Source: Micrasema longulum
Lineage: Eukaryota > Arthropoda > Insecta > Trichoptera > Brachycentridae
Length of the DNA stretch: 64,000 nt
Reading direction: 5' to 3'
Assembly (NCBI GenBank): GCA_022494885.1
Contig: JAGVSM010001110.1
Location: 1 to 64,000, forward strand
Of the stretch, positions 10,628 through 21,692 are shown piece after piece. The translations under genes were made by a program, and so were the position numbers. The notes below the pieces were generated by a model that saw only the letters and a list, made by a program, of their open reading frames with translations, ran no database searches and was not told where the DNA came from. Each line of letters begins with the position of its first letter. Within the stretch, counting starts at the first letter, position 1.

Positions 10628-11918
10628 GCCCACTGCGTGAAATCGAATGATTGGCCTATTTCACGCCACGGCAAAAATTTACACGGCCTGATAAAATACA
10701 ATACGGTGAATCGATATTTATAATTGTACAATTATTTTTTTATTTAATGCCTAAAAAACATAATAACTAGTACAGAATAAGACGGATGAGACTGACTGAT
10801 CTCCGGTCGATTTCCTTTTGCAGGATTTTAACCTGAGAGTACTCTCTAAACTGAAATAATGATTTAGTAAAATTATAATTAAAATAGGAAGAGTCTTAAA
10901 TACATAAAATAAAGTAATATGCTAATTAAAAAATACTTAACTTCAATATCAATACATAGATGGTGCTCCAACACGCTAGTGAATGCTTTCTCATTTAATA
11001 AGATATATACATGAATCAAAATGATACCCGTGTCGATATTCGCTAATAAGCGGAATGGGGAATGTTGTACGTAAAGTGGCCACTCAACCCAGCCAATGAC
11101 AGGTCATAAGCCCTGTAAACGCTCGAATATCGATAATCCTGAATTTGAAAAAATTCTACCTCATCTCTGTAGGAATATTGATAAAAAAATATATACCTAC
11201 TCCCCCTCGGGAGAAATCCAGATTTGTGTATGTACAAAAATACACATACCAAAAAAAATAATGTTGTGTAATAAGATCTGGTCAAAATATAAGTATAAAT
11301 AAATTGCAGAATCATCTGCAGGCGATTACTAGTACTTAATTTAACTCGGAAGAGTCTTAAATACATAAAATAAAGTAATATGCTAATTAAAAAATACTTA
11401 ACTTCAATATCAATACATAGATGGTGCTCCAACACGCTAGTGAATGCTTTCTCATTTAATAAGATATATACATGAATCAAAATGATACTAGTGTCGATAT
11501 TCGCTAATAAGCGGAATGGGGAATGTTGTACGTAAAGTGGCCACTCAACCCAGCCAATGACAGGTCATAAGCCCTGTAAACGCTCGAATATCGATAATCC
11601 TGAATTCGAAAAAAATTCTACCTCATCTCTGTAGGAATATTGATAAAAAAAAAAATACATATATATTCTGTTTGGTTTTACTTTAATGTTTTAATATATT
11701 AACCGAGGCGATTTTATTTATTTGAATCGAAATCATTAGCAATGGAGTTTTATAAAAATAAAAAAAAAAGAAAAACATTAATTTTTTCAAACGTAAATAG
11801 GTACAAACGAATCTTGTAAATGTCAATCCACCCTGATTTTGCCGTGCCGCTCAGATAAAGATGACATGTGTGAAATAGGTTATTCTCTGTCGGATATCAC
11901 GCAGCTGGTTTGTTTATT
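10628..11918 (+). mobile_element. Family D transposon, interrupted copy
   Basis: The left end near 10628 (CCCACTGCGTGAAATCG) and the right end near 11900 (GGATATCACGCAGCTGG) are imperfect inverted repeats. Copies lie at 33060-33670 (minus) and 44373-44996 (plus). Internal landmarks are GTCGATTTCCTTTTGCAGGA and, past the insertion, AAATAGGTACAAACGAATC. Here the middle is replaced by family A sequence and a tandem duplication, and the SINE found in the other copies is absent. Confidence 0.6.
10887..11655. repeat. Recent tandem duplication, 461-bp offset
   Basis: About 305 bp starting GGAAGAGTCTTAAATACATA at 10887 recurs from 11348 to about 11655 with only a few differences (for example GATACCCGTG versus GATACTAGTG). 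Each unit contains a minus-strand family A core (AAAGTGGCCACTCAACCC). The open frames here are by-products of the repeat. Confidence 0.85.
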
Positions 11919-12540
11919 TGAACATTCTTGTAATAATGAATAGACTTTAAGTATCACCTGCGTAAGTTTCTGTTTATTTTACATTCTTCAAATTGCGAGA
12001 AGTTATTTATTTCCTTTTGAACCACATACATTTATAAATAAGGGGAGATATGTGAAGGAACCCAAACAAATTTAACCATTTATAGGACTTCTTCTCGTGT
12101 ATTATGCTACGATACATTATATTCGACGAATACGACATTATTTCTCATTCGGAAAACGGTATGAAAAAAGAAAATTGTTTAAAAAATGGTCTTTAGAAAT
12201 GCTTGCCAATCTTGGTACTCGAATGACCATAATATCATATATAACAGAATATTTCATTTAAAATTTTAGAAATAAATACTATAAAAAATAATAGCGATAG
12301 AATTTTAATAAATCAGCAGATAGAATTAAAAAACTCACCCTTACTAGCCCCCTTAGTTAGACCCTGTACATTGTAATAAAACAATAAACATTTTTCTTTT
12401 CTTAAAGTACACCGCCAACACATGTTTCAATAATTTGTCTCACTCTGTTCCATTGCTATATTGCGTATTGTATCTTTTCAACTTATTTTTAAATGTACCT
12501 ACACTTACGATAATATTTAGTTTTATATAAATTATCCTTA

Positions 12541-12672
12541 CACTGTATAATATTCACCAGTCTGAAGATGCCCATTAGAGGATGAAAGCGCTAATTGGTC
12601 AAAATAAATAAGTGGAAGTGTACCAAGCATTTTTTAAATTAATAATTTATATGTAAATATAAGTTATTACAT
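12541..12672 (+). repeat. Hammerhead-bearing repeat, first copy
   Basis: From ATAATATTCACCAGTCTGAA to TATAAGTTATTAC this segment matches 49285-49415, including the trailer AAATAAATAAGTGGAAG followed by GTACC. The shared boundaries define a dispersed element fragment that carries the motif at 12556-12599. Confidence 0.65.
12556..12599 (+). ncRNA. Hammerhead-ribozyme-like motif HH1
   Basis: Order read directly: ACCAGT (12556-12561, stem I 5' strand), CTGAAGA (12562-12568, fits the CTGANGA core), a 15-base stem-loop II region with only two or three G-C pairs, GAAA (12584-12587), GCGC (12588-12591, loopless palindromic stem III), TA (12592-12593, U16.1-H17), and ATTGGT (12594-12599). ATTGGT pairs with all six bases of ACCAGT, one pair being G-U. 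Predicted self-cleavage is 3' of A12593. Minimal stem III is a known feature of hammerheads in Penelope-like elements. The weak stem II makes activity doubtful. Confidence 0.55.
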
Positions 12673-12836
12673 CATTATAACAGAATACATTTCATAAATT
12701 TAAAAGATTTATTTCACACCAAACTAATGTATTTATTTTTTGGCAATATCTATTTTTTTATGAATACTAATGTAGGTATGATGCATTTTTAAAAATATTA
12801 TACTAATATTAATTGCAAAAGTAATATTTATTTCGG

Positions 12837-13040
12837 TCGGCCTCGGAGAGGTATCAAGTTCGATTCCTGACATGGTTGATATGAAATATTTATTTAAATG
12901 GGTGTTTTTACACTAGCATATTCACTGGTACATGAAGCGTATGACTGATCATCTTACCTTCACGTCACAAAAAATATCAAGATACGCTGCAATTGGTGTA
13001 TCAATGCAGTGCCTAATGTACCATTAGGTGCGGATTTTTT
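12837..13040 (+). mobile_element. tRNA-derived SINE, truncated 5'
   Basis: Begins in a damaged tRNA-like head (box B-like GTTCGATTCCTGACATGG), then the family body GATATGAAATATTTATT and GACTGATCATCTTACCTTCA. It ends with GATACGCTGCAATTGGTG and CAATGCAGTGCCTAATGTAC. Other copies are at 30.7-31.1, 43.1, 45.3 (tail only) and 58.0-58.4 kb. Confidence 0.7.
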
Positions 13041-13234
13041 TTTTGATGAATATTGATTTATTTATTTCAATCTTTAAAGCGATATCTTCCAGCCAACGAA
13101 AAAGAGTTGGTCAAAAATGTATAGGTACTGAAAAAAAATATATATATAAAAAATACATGGATGAAATAAAATCTATTTTATTCAAAATAACAGCTGTTTT
13201 TTAATAGGGAGATAAGGCTTGCACATGTTAACTT

Positions 13235-13370
13235 TAAAAGTCAACAATGTTTGAGTATGTCCAAATGCTTGCAGACTGGCTGGATTTCCTCCCTAGGGAG
13301 TCATTCATATTTAAAATTATTTCAACAATGTTACACAGGGTGTAAAGTGGCCACTTAAACCACATTAGAA
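13235..13370. repeat. Family A foldback, short deletion copy
   Basis: A plus-strand family head (GTCCAAATGCTTGCAGAC, CCTCCCTAGGGAG) is fused to a minus-strand body segment (GTGTAAAGTGGCCACTTAAA). The copy is therefore self-complementary in plan but internally deleted. Confidence 0.6.
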
Positions 13371-13508
13371 TATATTGATTGATTGATTGATTTGGTGTTT
13401 ATTTTGTAGAACTCCATATTTAAACTTATAATTAGAAATCAAACACTGATCTGAGTCTACTGAATACTTTATTTTATTTTTACAAATATAAACATATAAA
13501 AATAAAAC

Positions 13509-13551
13509 TTCGTGACAACTGTTTCGCCTTATTAGGGCATTTTCAAACGAA
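13509..13551 (-). ncRNA. Hammerhead-like motif HH3, mutated core
   Basis: On the minus strand: TTCGT (stem I), TTGAAAA in place of CTGANGA (two core changes), a stem-loop II closed by GCC/GGC, GAAA, C-AGTT-G as stem III, TC, and ACGAA, which pairs perfectly with TTCGT. Architecture intact, core mutated, so probably inactive. The downstream minus-strand sequence begins AGTTTTATTTTTATATG, like the trailers of the other hammerhead repeats. Confidence 0.5.
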
Positions 13552-14518
13552 TGTGAAGATTATTTGGATTGAATGTCTTTATATAGTTATATAATTCAAG
13601 GTACTTAAGTGGAAAATAAAAATAATCATATGAACTATAGCATGTACATTAATCATAATTGAGGGAAAAACCAATGGTTAAGGGCGAGGCTAAGTGTTTA
13701 ATAGGTAATGGGGAATTTGGGTGTTTATATTTGAATTTCGGGAAAAATATAACAAAGTAAGTATTTATTGACATACAAGTATGTATTGTGAGATAATTAA
13801 TGAAGCCTTATAGTTTTGTAAATTTAGATAATTGTTGTCGAAAAAAATATCAATAATATTATAACAGGTTGCTGTTCATTTTAATTTTAAAACATGATTG
13901 AAATATTATGAGAAAATTTATATAAACATAAATGTATTATCATATTAGAATATCTTTCCTGTCACATTAGAATTCCTTTCACATTAGCATATCTTTCCTG
14001 ATTCCAACAGTTTGGCTAAAATAATGTAATATAATAGCAGAAAAATCCTTTTTTTGAAATATAAACCTTGTATATTGTAAGCAAGGTAAAAAATAATGCA
14101 ACTCCCATATAAAAAATAAAAAATGCAAAGCCAAAGAACACCAGATGACAACTTTTGCGCCACCTTGCAAATGGACTTCTTTTCATCTCTCGAACGTGAT
14201 GTGAATTTAAAATCAATCACCAATATCATTAATTCACAATTGTAATGCAGTTACATGTCATCACAATAATATATGGTAACTTTTATAATCTTATCAAAAT
14301 ACACAACAATTGTGTCACATCCCATATTTTCCATATTATAAAATACTATTTTGAAATTCCTGTATCTGGACAAAATAAAGACTCTGGTTTGTCAAAATTA
14401 TGCACCGTAAGGTGCATATTCTGGGCGTAACGGTGATTAAAACAGAAAATTTAAGCAACGATTTAATTCAAAATATTGTAATTGAAGTTATAACGATACT
14501 TTACTCCAATTATTTTTT

Positions 14519-16013
14519 TTTCCTAGAACTAAATCTGGAAACTATTAGCCTAGTACGCTAGTCAAAGTATTAAAGTATCAACGACGAACAACGAACCACG
14601 AGGAGGAAGAATAATATCATTAATTATAAATTTGCTCAACAGTGTTTTTAGTGTGTCCAAATGTTTTTAGTCAGGCTGGATTTCCTCCCTAGGGAGTTAT
14701 TTACATCTAAATTTGTTTCAACAGAGAAGGATAACATTTTGAGAATATAATATGGTAGTCCAGACATGTACAGGGCTTATGACCTGTCATTGGCTGGCTT
14801 AAGTGGCCGCTTTACACATTGTGTAATATTCACCATTCTGTCTATGTTTTAAAATCCACTTTTCTTAAATTCTTCCATCTGTTGACTTCTGTGAAGTAAA
14901 AGCGCTAAAACTTTTATCATGTGGGTGATATTCATACAGCTGAACCAATTCACCTGGACAACGCCTTAAAACCATTTTTCAATTCTTATACTTCTTTTAG
15001 AAGTTAGTTTAATCAGTATGTCCAAATATTTGCAGACAGGCTAAATATCCTTTCTTAGGCATTATTTACATCTAAATTTGTTGCAACAGAGGGGGAAAAC
15101 ATTGTAATAAAGGTAAGTCTGAATCTTAGACGAATCTCACCCACATGTTAAGGTTTCAGCTCTTTCACTTCACAAAAGTAAACAGATGGAAGAGTTGAGG
15201 ATATGAGGATGTTCAAACATAGGCAAAATTGTGAACGTTACACAGAATATAAAGTAGCTACTTAAACCAGCCAATGACAGGTCATAAGCCATGTAAATAC
15301 CTGTACTTCCATATTGCATTCTCAAAATGTTATCCCTCTCTGTTGCATTGTATCTAAAGAACTCCCTAGGGAAGAAATCCAGCCCGTCTACAAACATTTG
15401 AACATACTCAAAATATTGTTGAATAAATATATTATTAATTACAATATTTGAGTTTGTCCAAATGTTCGTAGACAAAAGACTGGATTTCACCCCCTCGGGA
15501 GTCATTAAGATTAACAAATTGTTAATCTTAAATCAAAATCAAAATTTGTTAATCTTAATGACTCCCGAGGGGGTGAAATCCAGTCTTTTGTCTACGAACA
15601 TTTGGACAAACTCAAATATTGTAATGAAACCAACTGGTCCAAGAAGAAGTGTAAAAATTGAAAATTTGTTTTCAGGCGTTGCCTAGTATGTGAAATAATT
15701 CAGTCAGATGAATCTCTTCACAACAATAAAGGTTTCAGCTCTTTAACTTCACTAAAATCAACAAATGGAACAATTGAAGAAATATGGATATTCAAACATA
15801 GGCAAAATGGTGAATGTTACACAGTGTGTAAAGTGGCCACTTAAACCAGCCAATGACAGGTCATAAGCCCTGTAAATGCCTTGACTTCCATATTCCCTTA
15901 TTTGTTTATTATTAATGATATTATTTTTTTCTTTTCGTGGTTCGTTGTACGTCGTTGATACCTTCAATTAGCATAATATAGGCTAATAGTTTCCAGATTT
16001 GGTTCTAGGAAGC
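14519..16013. mobile_element. 1.5-kb TIR element filled with family A units
   Basis: Long imperfect inverted termini: the left begins TTCCTAGAACTAAATCTGG and continues through ACTATTAGCCTA and CAACGACGAACAACGAACCA to about 14640. The right, reversed, begins TTCCTAGAACCAAATCTGG and matches to about 15900. Between them lie several family A units in both orientations (plus 14650-14996, plus head 15010-15080, minus 15108-15425, minus 15640-15900) and the perfect inverted repeat at 15438-15625. No transposase is seen. Confidence 0.7.
15438..15625. repeat. Perfect 82-bp inverted repeat
   Basis: Positions 15438-15519 and 15544-15625 are exact reverse complements around a 24-bp spacer. Each arm is the head of family A (AGTTTGTCCAAATGTTCGTA then CACCCCCTCGGGAGTC). 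Such identity implies a recent origin or gene conversion between arms. Confidence 0.9.
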
Positions 16014-16199
16014 CAACACAATATTTGTTTACGAGACTAGCAAACAAACCTTCGAGAAATGAAATATTCGATGCATTGCCTTATTTTGCAAAAAGCTGAC
16101 CAAGGCTTGTATTAAAATGGAAAATCAACAGAGTTATCTTCAATGAGGATAAGTGGATATTAAAAAAAAATAATTTGTAAACGGGCTATTAAACAAAGC

Positions 16200-16660
16200 C
16201 AAATTCTTATTTTTATGTATCGTATTATCAGCGCTATGATGTTTTGAAGTTTTGTATTACGTGACGTCTCAAGTTCTCTTCCGCTTTTTCTCGGTCAGTT
16301 GACGGTAAGTCTACCGGAAATCTGCTACAACTCTCTTATCATTGGTTGGTTCATATGAACTAATGACGTGGTTCAAAATAGTTATTTTTTTGCACATTTT
16401 CTAGAAACTTTGCCTAACAATGAAGAACTTCAGTCCTATGGGAAATTGGATACAAAAAATGTTTTCTTGCGCGTGGTAAAAATTAGATCGTTTAATTGTT
16501 TGGCAAAGATTCTTGAAAATGTACGAAAAAATCATAAAAAATATTTTAATGAAAACGCACTACTTTGAACGACATCACTGGTTCATATGAACCAACCAAT
16601 AATATGAGAGCTATGAAGTGTAGACATAATAAAAATTATAGCGCTGATAATACGAGATAT
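16200..16660. repeat. Family B foldback repeat, full copy
   Basis: TATTATCAGCGCTATGATG at the left and its counterpart ATTATAGCGCTGATAATACG at the right form inverted ends. Inner arms include CTCTTATCATTGGTTGGTTC, then CATATGAACTAATGACG, and the reverse near 16550-16610. The open frame at 16368-16568 lies inside the repeat and is not supported as a gene. Confidence 0.65.
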
Positions 16661-16669
16661 AAAAATATT

Positions 16670-17630
16670 TAAAAAAAAATAGTTTTAGTTTAATAGTCTT
16701 TTTTTAAAACACTGAACTTTTTTATTGTATGCTCTAATTTTAGCACACGTAGGAAAATATTTTTTACAATCAATTTAATGATTTTTTGAAAGAAAATCAT
16801 TGTATTGAAGGGGTTTTTATTGTTTACAATGAGTAAGCACTTTGATTAATTTATTTAGCATCGAATTTACCCTTGTGTATCTATTTTTTTCCTAGGGATT
16901 ATTCTTGTAGATTTTTTTTGTAATATGGTCAATTTGTTTAAAATGTTTTGATCTCTGCAATATTTTTCGTGATAACTTTCTAGTGTACATAAAATATTTT
17001 TTAGAAATGTTGATTTGTTGATTTTTTAATGATAAGTAGAGATAAGTTAATATTAGGACATTCATGTATAATGTTTGTACTTTTTTAAGACTAAATAAAA
17101 AAATGAAAGGTGCATTCACTTTTTTGAATATATTTTTAAAAACTGAGCACAAGGTTTATGTTTTCAAACTTTTTTTAGCTCTCCGATAAATTATTTTTTG
17201 TACTTATACTAGAGTGCTACCATAGATTTAATTTTTTTATGTCACAGTAAACAAATCTTTTAAGAACACCGTTAACAAATCTTTTAAGAACACCGTTTTC
17301 ATTATCTTGGGTGATTCATTGCATTATTCTTCATAACATTCTTTACTTCAAGATGGATAGGTTGATAAAAACTTTTTTAATATTATCACAAGTGCTAAAA
17401 CTTTCATGGAAAAAGTTTGAACGGGATGGTCACATCCCTCAAAAACGTGAAAGCTTTCAATTTAGGACAGTTTTACGGATACAGTGAATATCTCAAGAAA
17501 ATTATATCCAGGATTTAACTTAAGACTAACTAGATTATTTAACTAGGAGAAATCCAGCTTCTGAAAAAATATGACCGTTTACTGTACATAAGTCAGATAC
17601 CTACTGTTTTTATATGGATTTACATTTTAG
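16670..17630. other. No gene found
   Basis: AT-rich sequence. A short direct repeat (AACAAATCTTTTAAGAACAC, twice near 17250-17292) is the only structure noticed. Confidence 0.4.
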
Positions 17631-17689
17631 GGGAAATAAAATGCTCACATATGCCTACATTCGGTACACCATAGTATACGAACTTGGAT

Positions 17690-17945
17690 CTTTAAAAAAA
17701 TATGTTTCAATGTGTCCAGGCGGACGAAAAATACGGTTATGTGTGTGAAATAGAACCAGAACCCTCGATAAGTATTTTCGACCTGCTCTCGCTCTCGGGT
17801 AAAATCCTGACGAATCATATCGAGAGAAGATAATTTCGCCTCGTTGTGCAGTGGTTGGCGCGTTGTTCTGGGTTCGATTCCTTGCAGGGTGGAAGTGAAA
17901 TAATGATTTCAAAGGTCGCTTAAACTGCAATGCTTCATTGTTCCA
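17690..17945 (+). mobile_element. SINE with conserved 5' module
   Basis: The 5' module (GTGTGTGAAATAGAACCAGA, GTATTTTCGACC, TCTCGGGTAAAATCC) precedes a tRNA-like head at about 17838 (GCCTCGTTGTGCAGTGGTTG, then GGGTTCGATTCC). The same order occurs at 30.7 and 58.0 kb. The body is cut off at 17943 by a sequence like the CAGGGCTTGTATTC MITE terminus. The long antisense open frame here (17655-17996) is a repeat artefact. Confidence 0.65.
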
Positions 17946-18030
17946 GGGCTTGTATTCTGAGCGCTCTCGCGGGGGCAGAAAACGAGTTGCTAGCATGTAA
18001 TTTGCGTATTAAGAGAATACGCGGGTGGTG
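17943..18030. repeat. Possible end of a CAGGGCTGG-type MITE
   Basis: CAGGGCTTGTATTCTGAGCG with a GCGCTCTCGCG palindromic stretch resembles the left terminus of the MITEs at 5.7, 7.1, 36.0 and 63.4 kb. No matching right end was found. Confidence 0.35.
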
Positions 18031-18239
18031 CTTTAACATTGTTTCCCTGTCATTCTCTCGCAAATTCCTCCCCGATACTGTGTGAAAAAGACAATTGCAC
18101 ATCGGACTGTTTATACCTAACTAAAATCAACAAAATCGGCGTTTTGCTGTCCCGTTTTTCGCTTCCCAAAACTAAACCGATTTGGTTGTTTTTAAAAATA
18201 AAATAAAAGTGTCAAGTTAAAAATGTTTGTGTCAGTATT

Positions 18240-18357
18240 CTTTATGTTTTTCTAAATAATATATTATATAATATGTGGGGTTATTATATAATATATTATA
18301 TTATAATACATTATATAATATGAGGGGCGGTGTACAAATATTTGTACACCGCCCCTC
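18240..18357. repeat. Palindrome cluster with perfect 36-bp inverted repeat
   Basis: 18322-18357 is its own exact reverse complement, 18 bp per arm with no spacer, and has GC-rich ends (GAGGGGCGG). Just upstream, 18255-18320 is built from overlapping TTATATAATATATTATA palindromes. Confidence 0.85.
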
Positions 18358-18759
18358 TGAGGACGGCAGAAAAAATTGGGCTTTTTTAAGGGTTTTTGGA
18401 TGATCCTAGCTCCCCTCCCAAAAGAAACAACAATAAAAAAATAAAAACGATAGAGACACGCCGTTGGTAAATATCTACAGTGTTAAACAAATCTCTAGTT
18501 TAGCGACATAATCCAGGTAAAAAATACGGAAATACGTCGGTATGAAGAAGACCGTGTTTCCTCTTAATGAACGTGCCAATCACTTCACTACAAGGTGAAC
18601 TGTTCTCCATTCGATTTCCTTTTACAAGATCTTTACCCGAAAGTAGTCATCAAGTCAAAAATACTCTTCCAGGGTTCTAGTTCCATTTCACATACAGAAC
18701 TGTATCATTTGGACACAGACTATACTATTATCATACATTATATTATTATACTGTTACCC

Positions 18760-19250
18760 ATATGAATAAGATAGTTAATAGAGCCACAAAAACCCTAGGC
18801 AAGAACAAGAGAGTTTAAGTCTGTTTATGTATTAAAAATATTATACATGACCCTAGTAAGAGGTCAGTTAGAATACAGGTCCTCAGTTTGGTCTCCTCAT
18901 TATGTTACTCATATAAACAGTGTAGAGAAGGTCCAACACAAGTTTTTCAGATTCATGAATTTCAAATTAAACATTCCAATTGAGGAGCTAAACTATAAAT
19001 GTTTAATGAAGCAGTCAAAATTAATGTGTATTAGGGAAATAAGGGAAAATTTCAAATTAAGTGCTGCTTTTTAAGTTATTAAATAATGTTCTTGACAGTC
19101 CCGAACCTTTAAATTATATAAATTTTTATGTGAGACAGCGTGGGACGAGAGAAAATACTTCTTTTGCTGTTGATTTGCGTAGTTCAAACTATGCTAAATA
19201 TCACCTTTTCCACAGCTCCACATGTTAGCAAACAAACATGCGAACTAAAA
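18760..19250 (+). pseudogene. Jockey/CR1-like LINE RT fragment
   Basis: 18847-19074 encodes LVRGQLEYRSSVWSPHYVTH, then VEKVQHKFFRFMNFKL. A +1 frame then gives LNNVLDSPELLNYINFYVRQ and SSNYAKYHLFHSS. This is the standard C-terminal order of jockey/CR1-like ORF2 (L-EY-S-VW-P, E-x-VQ-x-x-F-R, N-x-x-D-x-P-x-LL, F). A frameshift near 19070 breaks it. Upstream, MNKIVNRATKTLG (about 18762) belongs to the same protein. Confidence 0.7.
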
Positions 19251-19259
19251 TTTATTTAA

Positions 19260-20440
19260 TTTATCTTTATTCAAATTAAAATCATTACTTTTTAATAACT
19301 CATTTTCTAAATTATAAAAATGTACTAGGTGTTATACTTGTTTTACTGTTTATACTATGATACATCGCCTCTGTTACTTCAATACTTTTTATTTTGTTAA
19401 TTTGCTGCATACCTATGTTGCAGAGGCGAGCTCTCTTAACAACCGATTATTTGCAGCTCACCATATTTTTTTGACATCGAAAGTAATGTTTTATATGACA
19501 TTTTTATAAGGAAAAAATATATATCACAAATATAGTTATCATAATAATACATTGCATTTCTTGGATTAATCAGTTTACGTCATATTTCATGCAGCGAGCA
19601 AGCTACACCTCTATCGGACAAAATTATTACTACCGGATTATAGAAGCTTGCGTAGCCAAAGATAAAACATTGATATTATTACGTCTCTAAATTGCAGATT
19701 TACCTTAGAAAAATTTTACTTACGATTACAGTAAAATCTTGCAGCTTTCCTATATGCAATTTAGTATTTCAACACTCGTTTATAAGAGCAATTATTCTTT
19801 AAAATAAACTGCTTGACTTAAGATAGTATTATACGCACCCTTATAACGTGAAAGAAGATAACGAATATGTGTACGAGTATATTATAAAATAGAAGTTAGA
19901 TTAGGATAATACTTAAGTCCTGTTCTGTGGTTTATTAGTTTATTTGTTGTAAAATACATAATATTACGAATTTACATTTTAATCCTTAGTATCAGTATGA
20001 ATACTTTAGTGAGTTTTCAAAAACAAAGATTTTGTAAACAAGAATAAAATAAACATGAAATATATAAGGTTTTAAACGGACAATGACAGTTATAGGTTAT
20101 TTTTCGTAATCCATTTAAACTTTAAAAATAATATTTGAGTTATGATAAAAACGTTACTAGTAAATTAAAATTGAATAGTGTCAAGAGTAAATTATGCATA
20201 AAGAATAGTAAAATGTATAACTTCCACTGTTTTGTGAATATTAAAGTGATATAAAAATCGATGGAAGAATGATTCTAAAAAGGCAATTATTAATGAACTA
20301 TCGTTTTCGGTAAGGAATACTTATAAATAATTTAGATTTTATCATTATTTACTAAGAAATAGTGTTTTACTTCAAGACAAGTAAAGGTAGTCTATCGGTA
20401 CGTTTATGAATAATACTATTTTATAAATCACTTTTTCGAC
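19260..20440. other. No gene found
   Basis: AT-rich and without recognised repeats. A moderately mixed-composition stretch at 19560-19700 shows no open frame or paired splice sites that I can defend. Confidence 0.4.
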
Positions 20441-20454
20441 AAATGATCTTGTAT

Positions 20455-20535
20455 ATGAAATAGCCGTGCGGATATGTCGTTGCTATCTAACGATTAAGGT
20501 TGGGGTCCGAGTCCTCGCGGGGTACCATTTTTTTA
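20455..20535 (+). repeat. tRNA-like sequence, probably SINE head
   Basis: AATAGCCGTGCGGATATGTC and the box B-like GGGTCCGAGTCCTCGCGG are spaced as in a tRNA, but no cloverleaf with seven-pair acceptor stem forms and a T/A-rich trailer follows. Best read as a SINE head. Confidence 0.35.
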
Positions 20536-20574
20536 CAATTATGTTTTTTTTTTAAATTAATTTTTTTGTTTGTT

Positions 20575-20805
20575 AAATGTATGTGTTAAATTAAAAAAAT
20601 ATTTTAACTTAAACTATTAGTCGCTAGTGCCGTTTGTTATAGATTATTTATCAATTTTAAAATAGTCCAGTTTTTTGTCCATGTTTTTTTTTAAATTCGT
20701 GTTTTAGTTAAATAAATGTTTGTGTTAAATTAAAAATATTTGTTCTGAAACTATTAGCCGCTAGTGCCGTTTGTTATATATTATTTATTAAATATTAAAT
20801 AGACC
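20575..20805. repeat. Tandem duplication of about 120-130 bp
   Basis: Two units share TGTGTTAAATTAAAAA, then CTATTAG, CGCTAGTGCCGTTTGTTATA, then a TTATTTAT run. They diverge by scattered substitutions and short indels. Confidence 0.65.
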
Positions 20806-21692
20806 TTTTTATGTGCCAAACTACCGCTATGGACATTTTATCAGAATATTTGCAGCTTACCAATCTAAAAACTCACCGCTCCCACTGCTATGTTGTAATT
20901 TCTTATTTATTTTTCCTGTATTATTTCTTTATTTTCTGCTGGTTTTATTTTATGTATATTTATATTCTATAATTGTGTAAAGGTGTTTTGTTTCAAATAT
21001 AAATTTGTTTTTCAATATTATTTTATACTTTGTAAAAGGCGTAAGCCGTCATAATAAATAGATAACATACTCGGATATTGTCATACATCTTTATAATTCC
21101 GTTATTCTCCCTGGCAGGGCATTGACATAAAAGGGCACGTTTAATTCCAAGTGACTCCACAAACTATCCCCTTAAAGTTACAAAAGCGGGTCATCATTAT
21201 TCATTTTACCCTACATGGAAAAAGTACCGAATCTTTTATACTACATTATTAAATTATCTATGTTAATTTAATATCTATTGCTGTCGACATGTTCAGATCA
21301 CAATAGAATACTCAATTAATATGCTTGTAATAGCGAATAAGCTCTCTTTGATAATAAAAAAATATGTAATAAAATCATTTTTTGTAAATAAAGCATCTGT
21401 TCCTATTATCATGCATATTTAAATTAGTCAAGAATTGGGTTTACCATTTACCAAAGTTGCCTTGAAATACTCTTATGTTTTAAAGATTTTTTCGATCAAA
21501 TATTTGTCTCTGAATCGAGCAACGTTTCGTATATACTTGTAATCTCATCAAAAAACATAATCTTATAATCCAAATATGTATAATATGAATCTAATGTAAA
21601 AATGGTTTGAATTCATAAATTTCCTAGCTATTCAAGACCAGAATTGTGATTTATTGTTAATAAATTAGTATATTTTATTTTATTTATGTATA

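Noticed and set aside
11043..11480. 145-residue minus-strand open frame
   Set aside because: It spans the tandem duplication and family A repeat, so it is explained by repeat sequence.
14700..15967. Recurrent short frame reading YRAYDLSLAGLSGHFT in many family A copies
   Set aside because: The frame recurs because the DNA repeat recurs. Differences between copies include amino-acid-changing substitutions, and no start, longer domain or intact ORF is shared.
17655..17996. 113-residue minus-strand open frame
   Set aside because: It is the antisense of a SINE and its 5' module, with homologous SINE copies at 30.7 and 58.0 kb.
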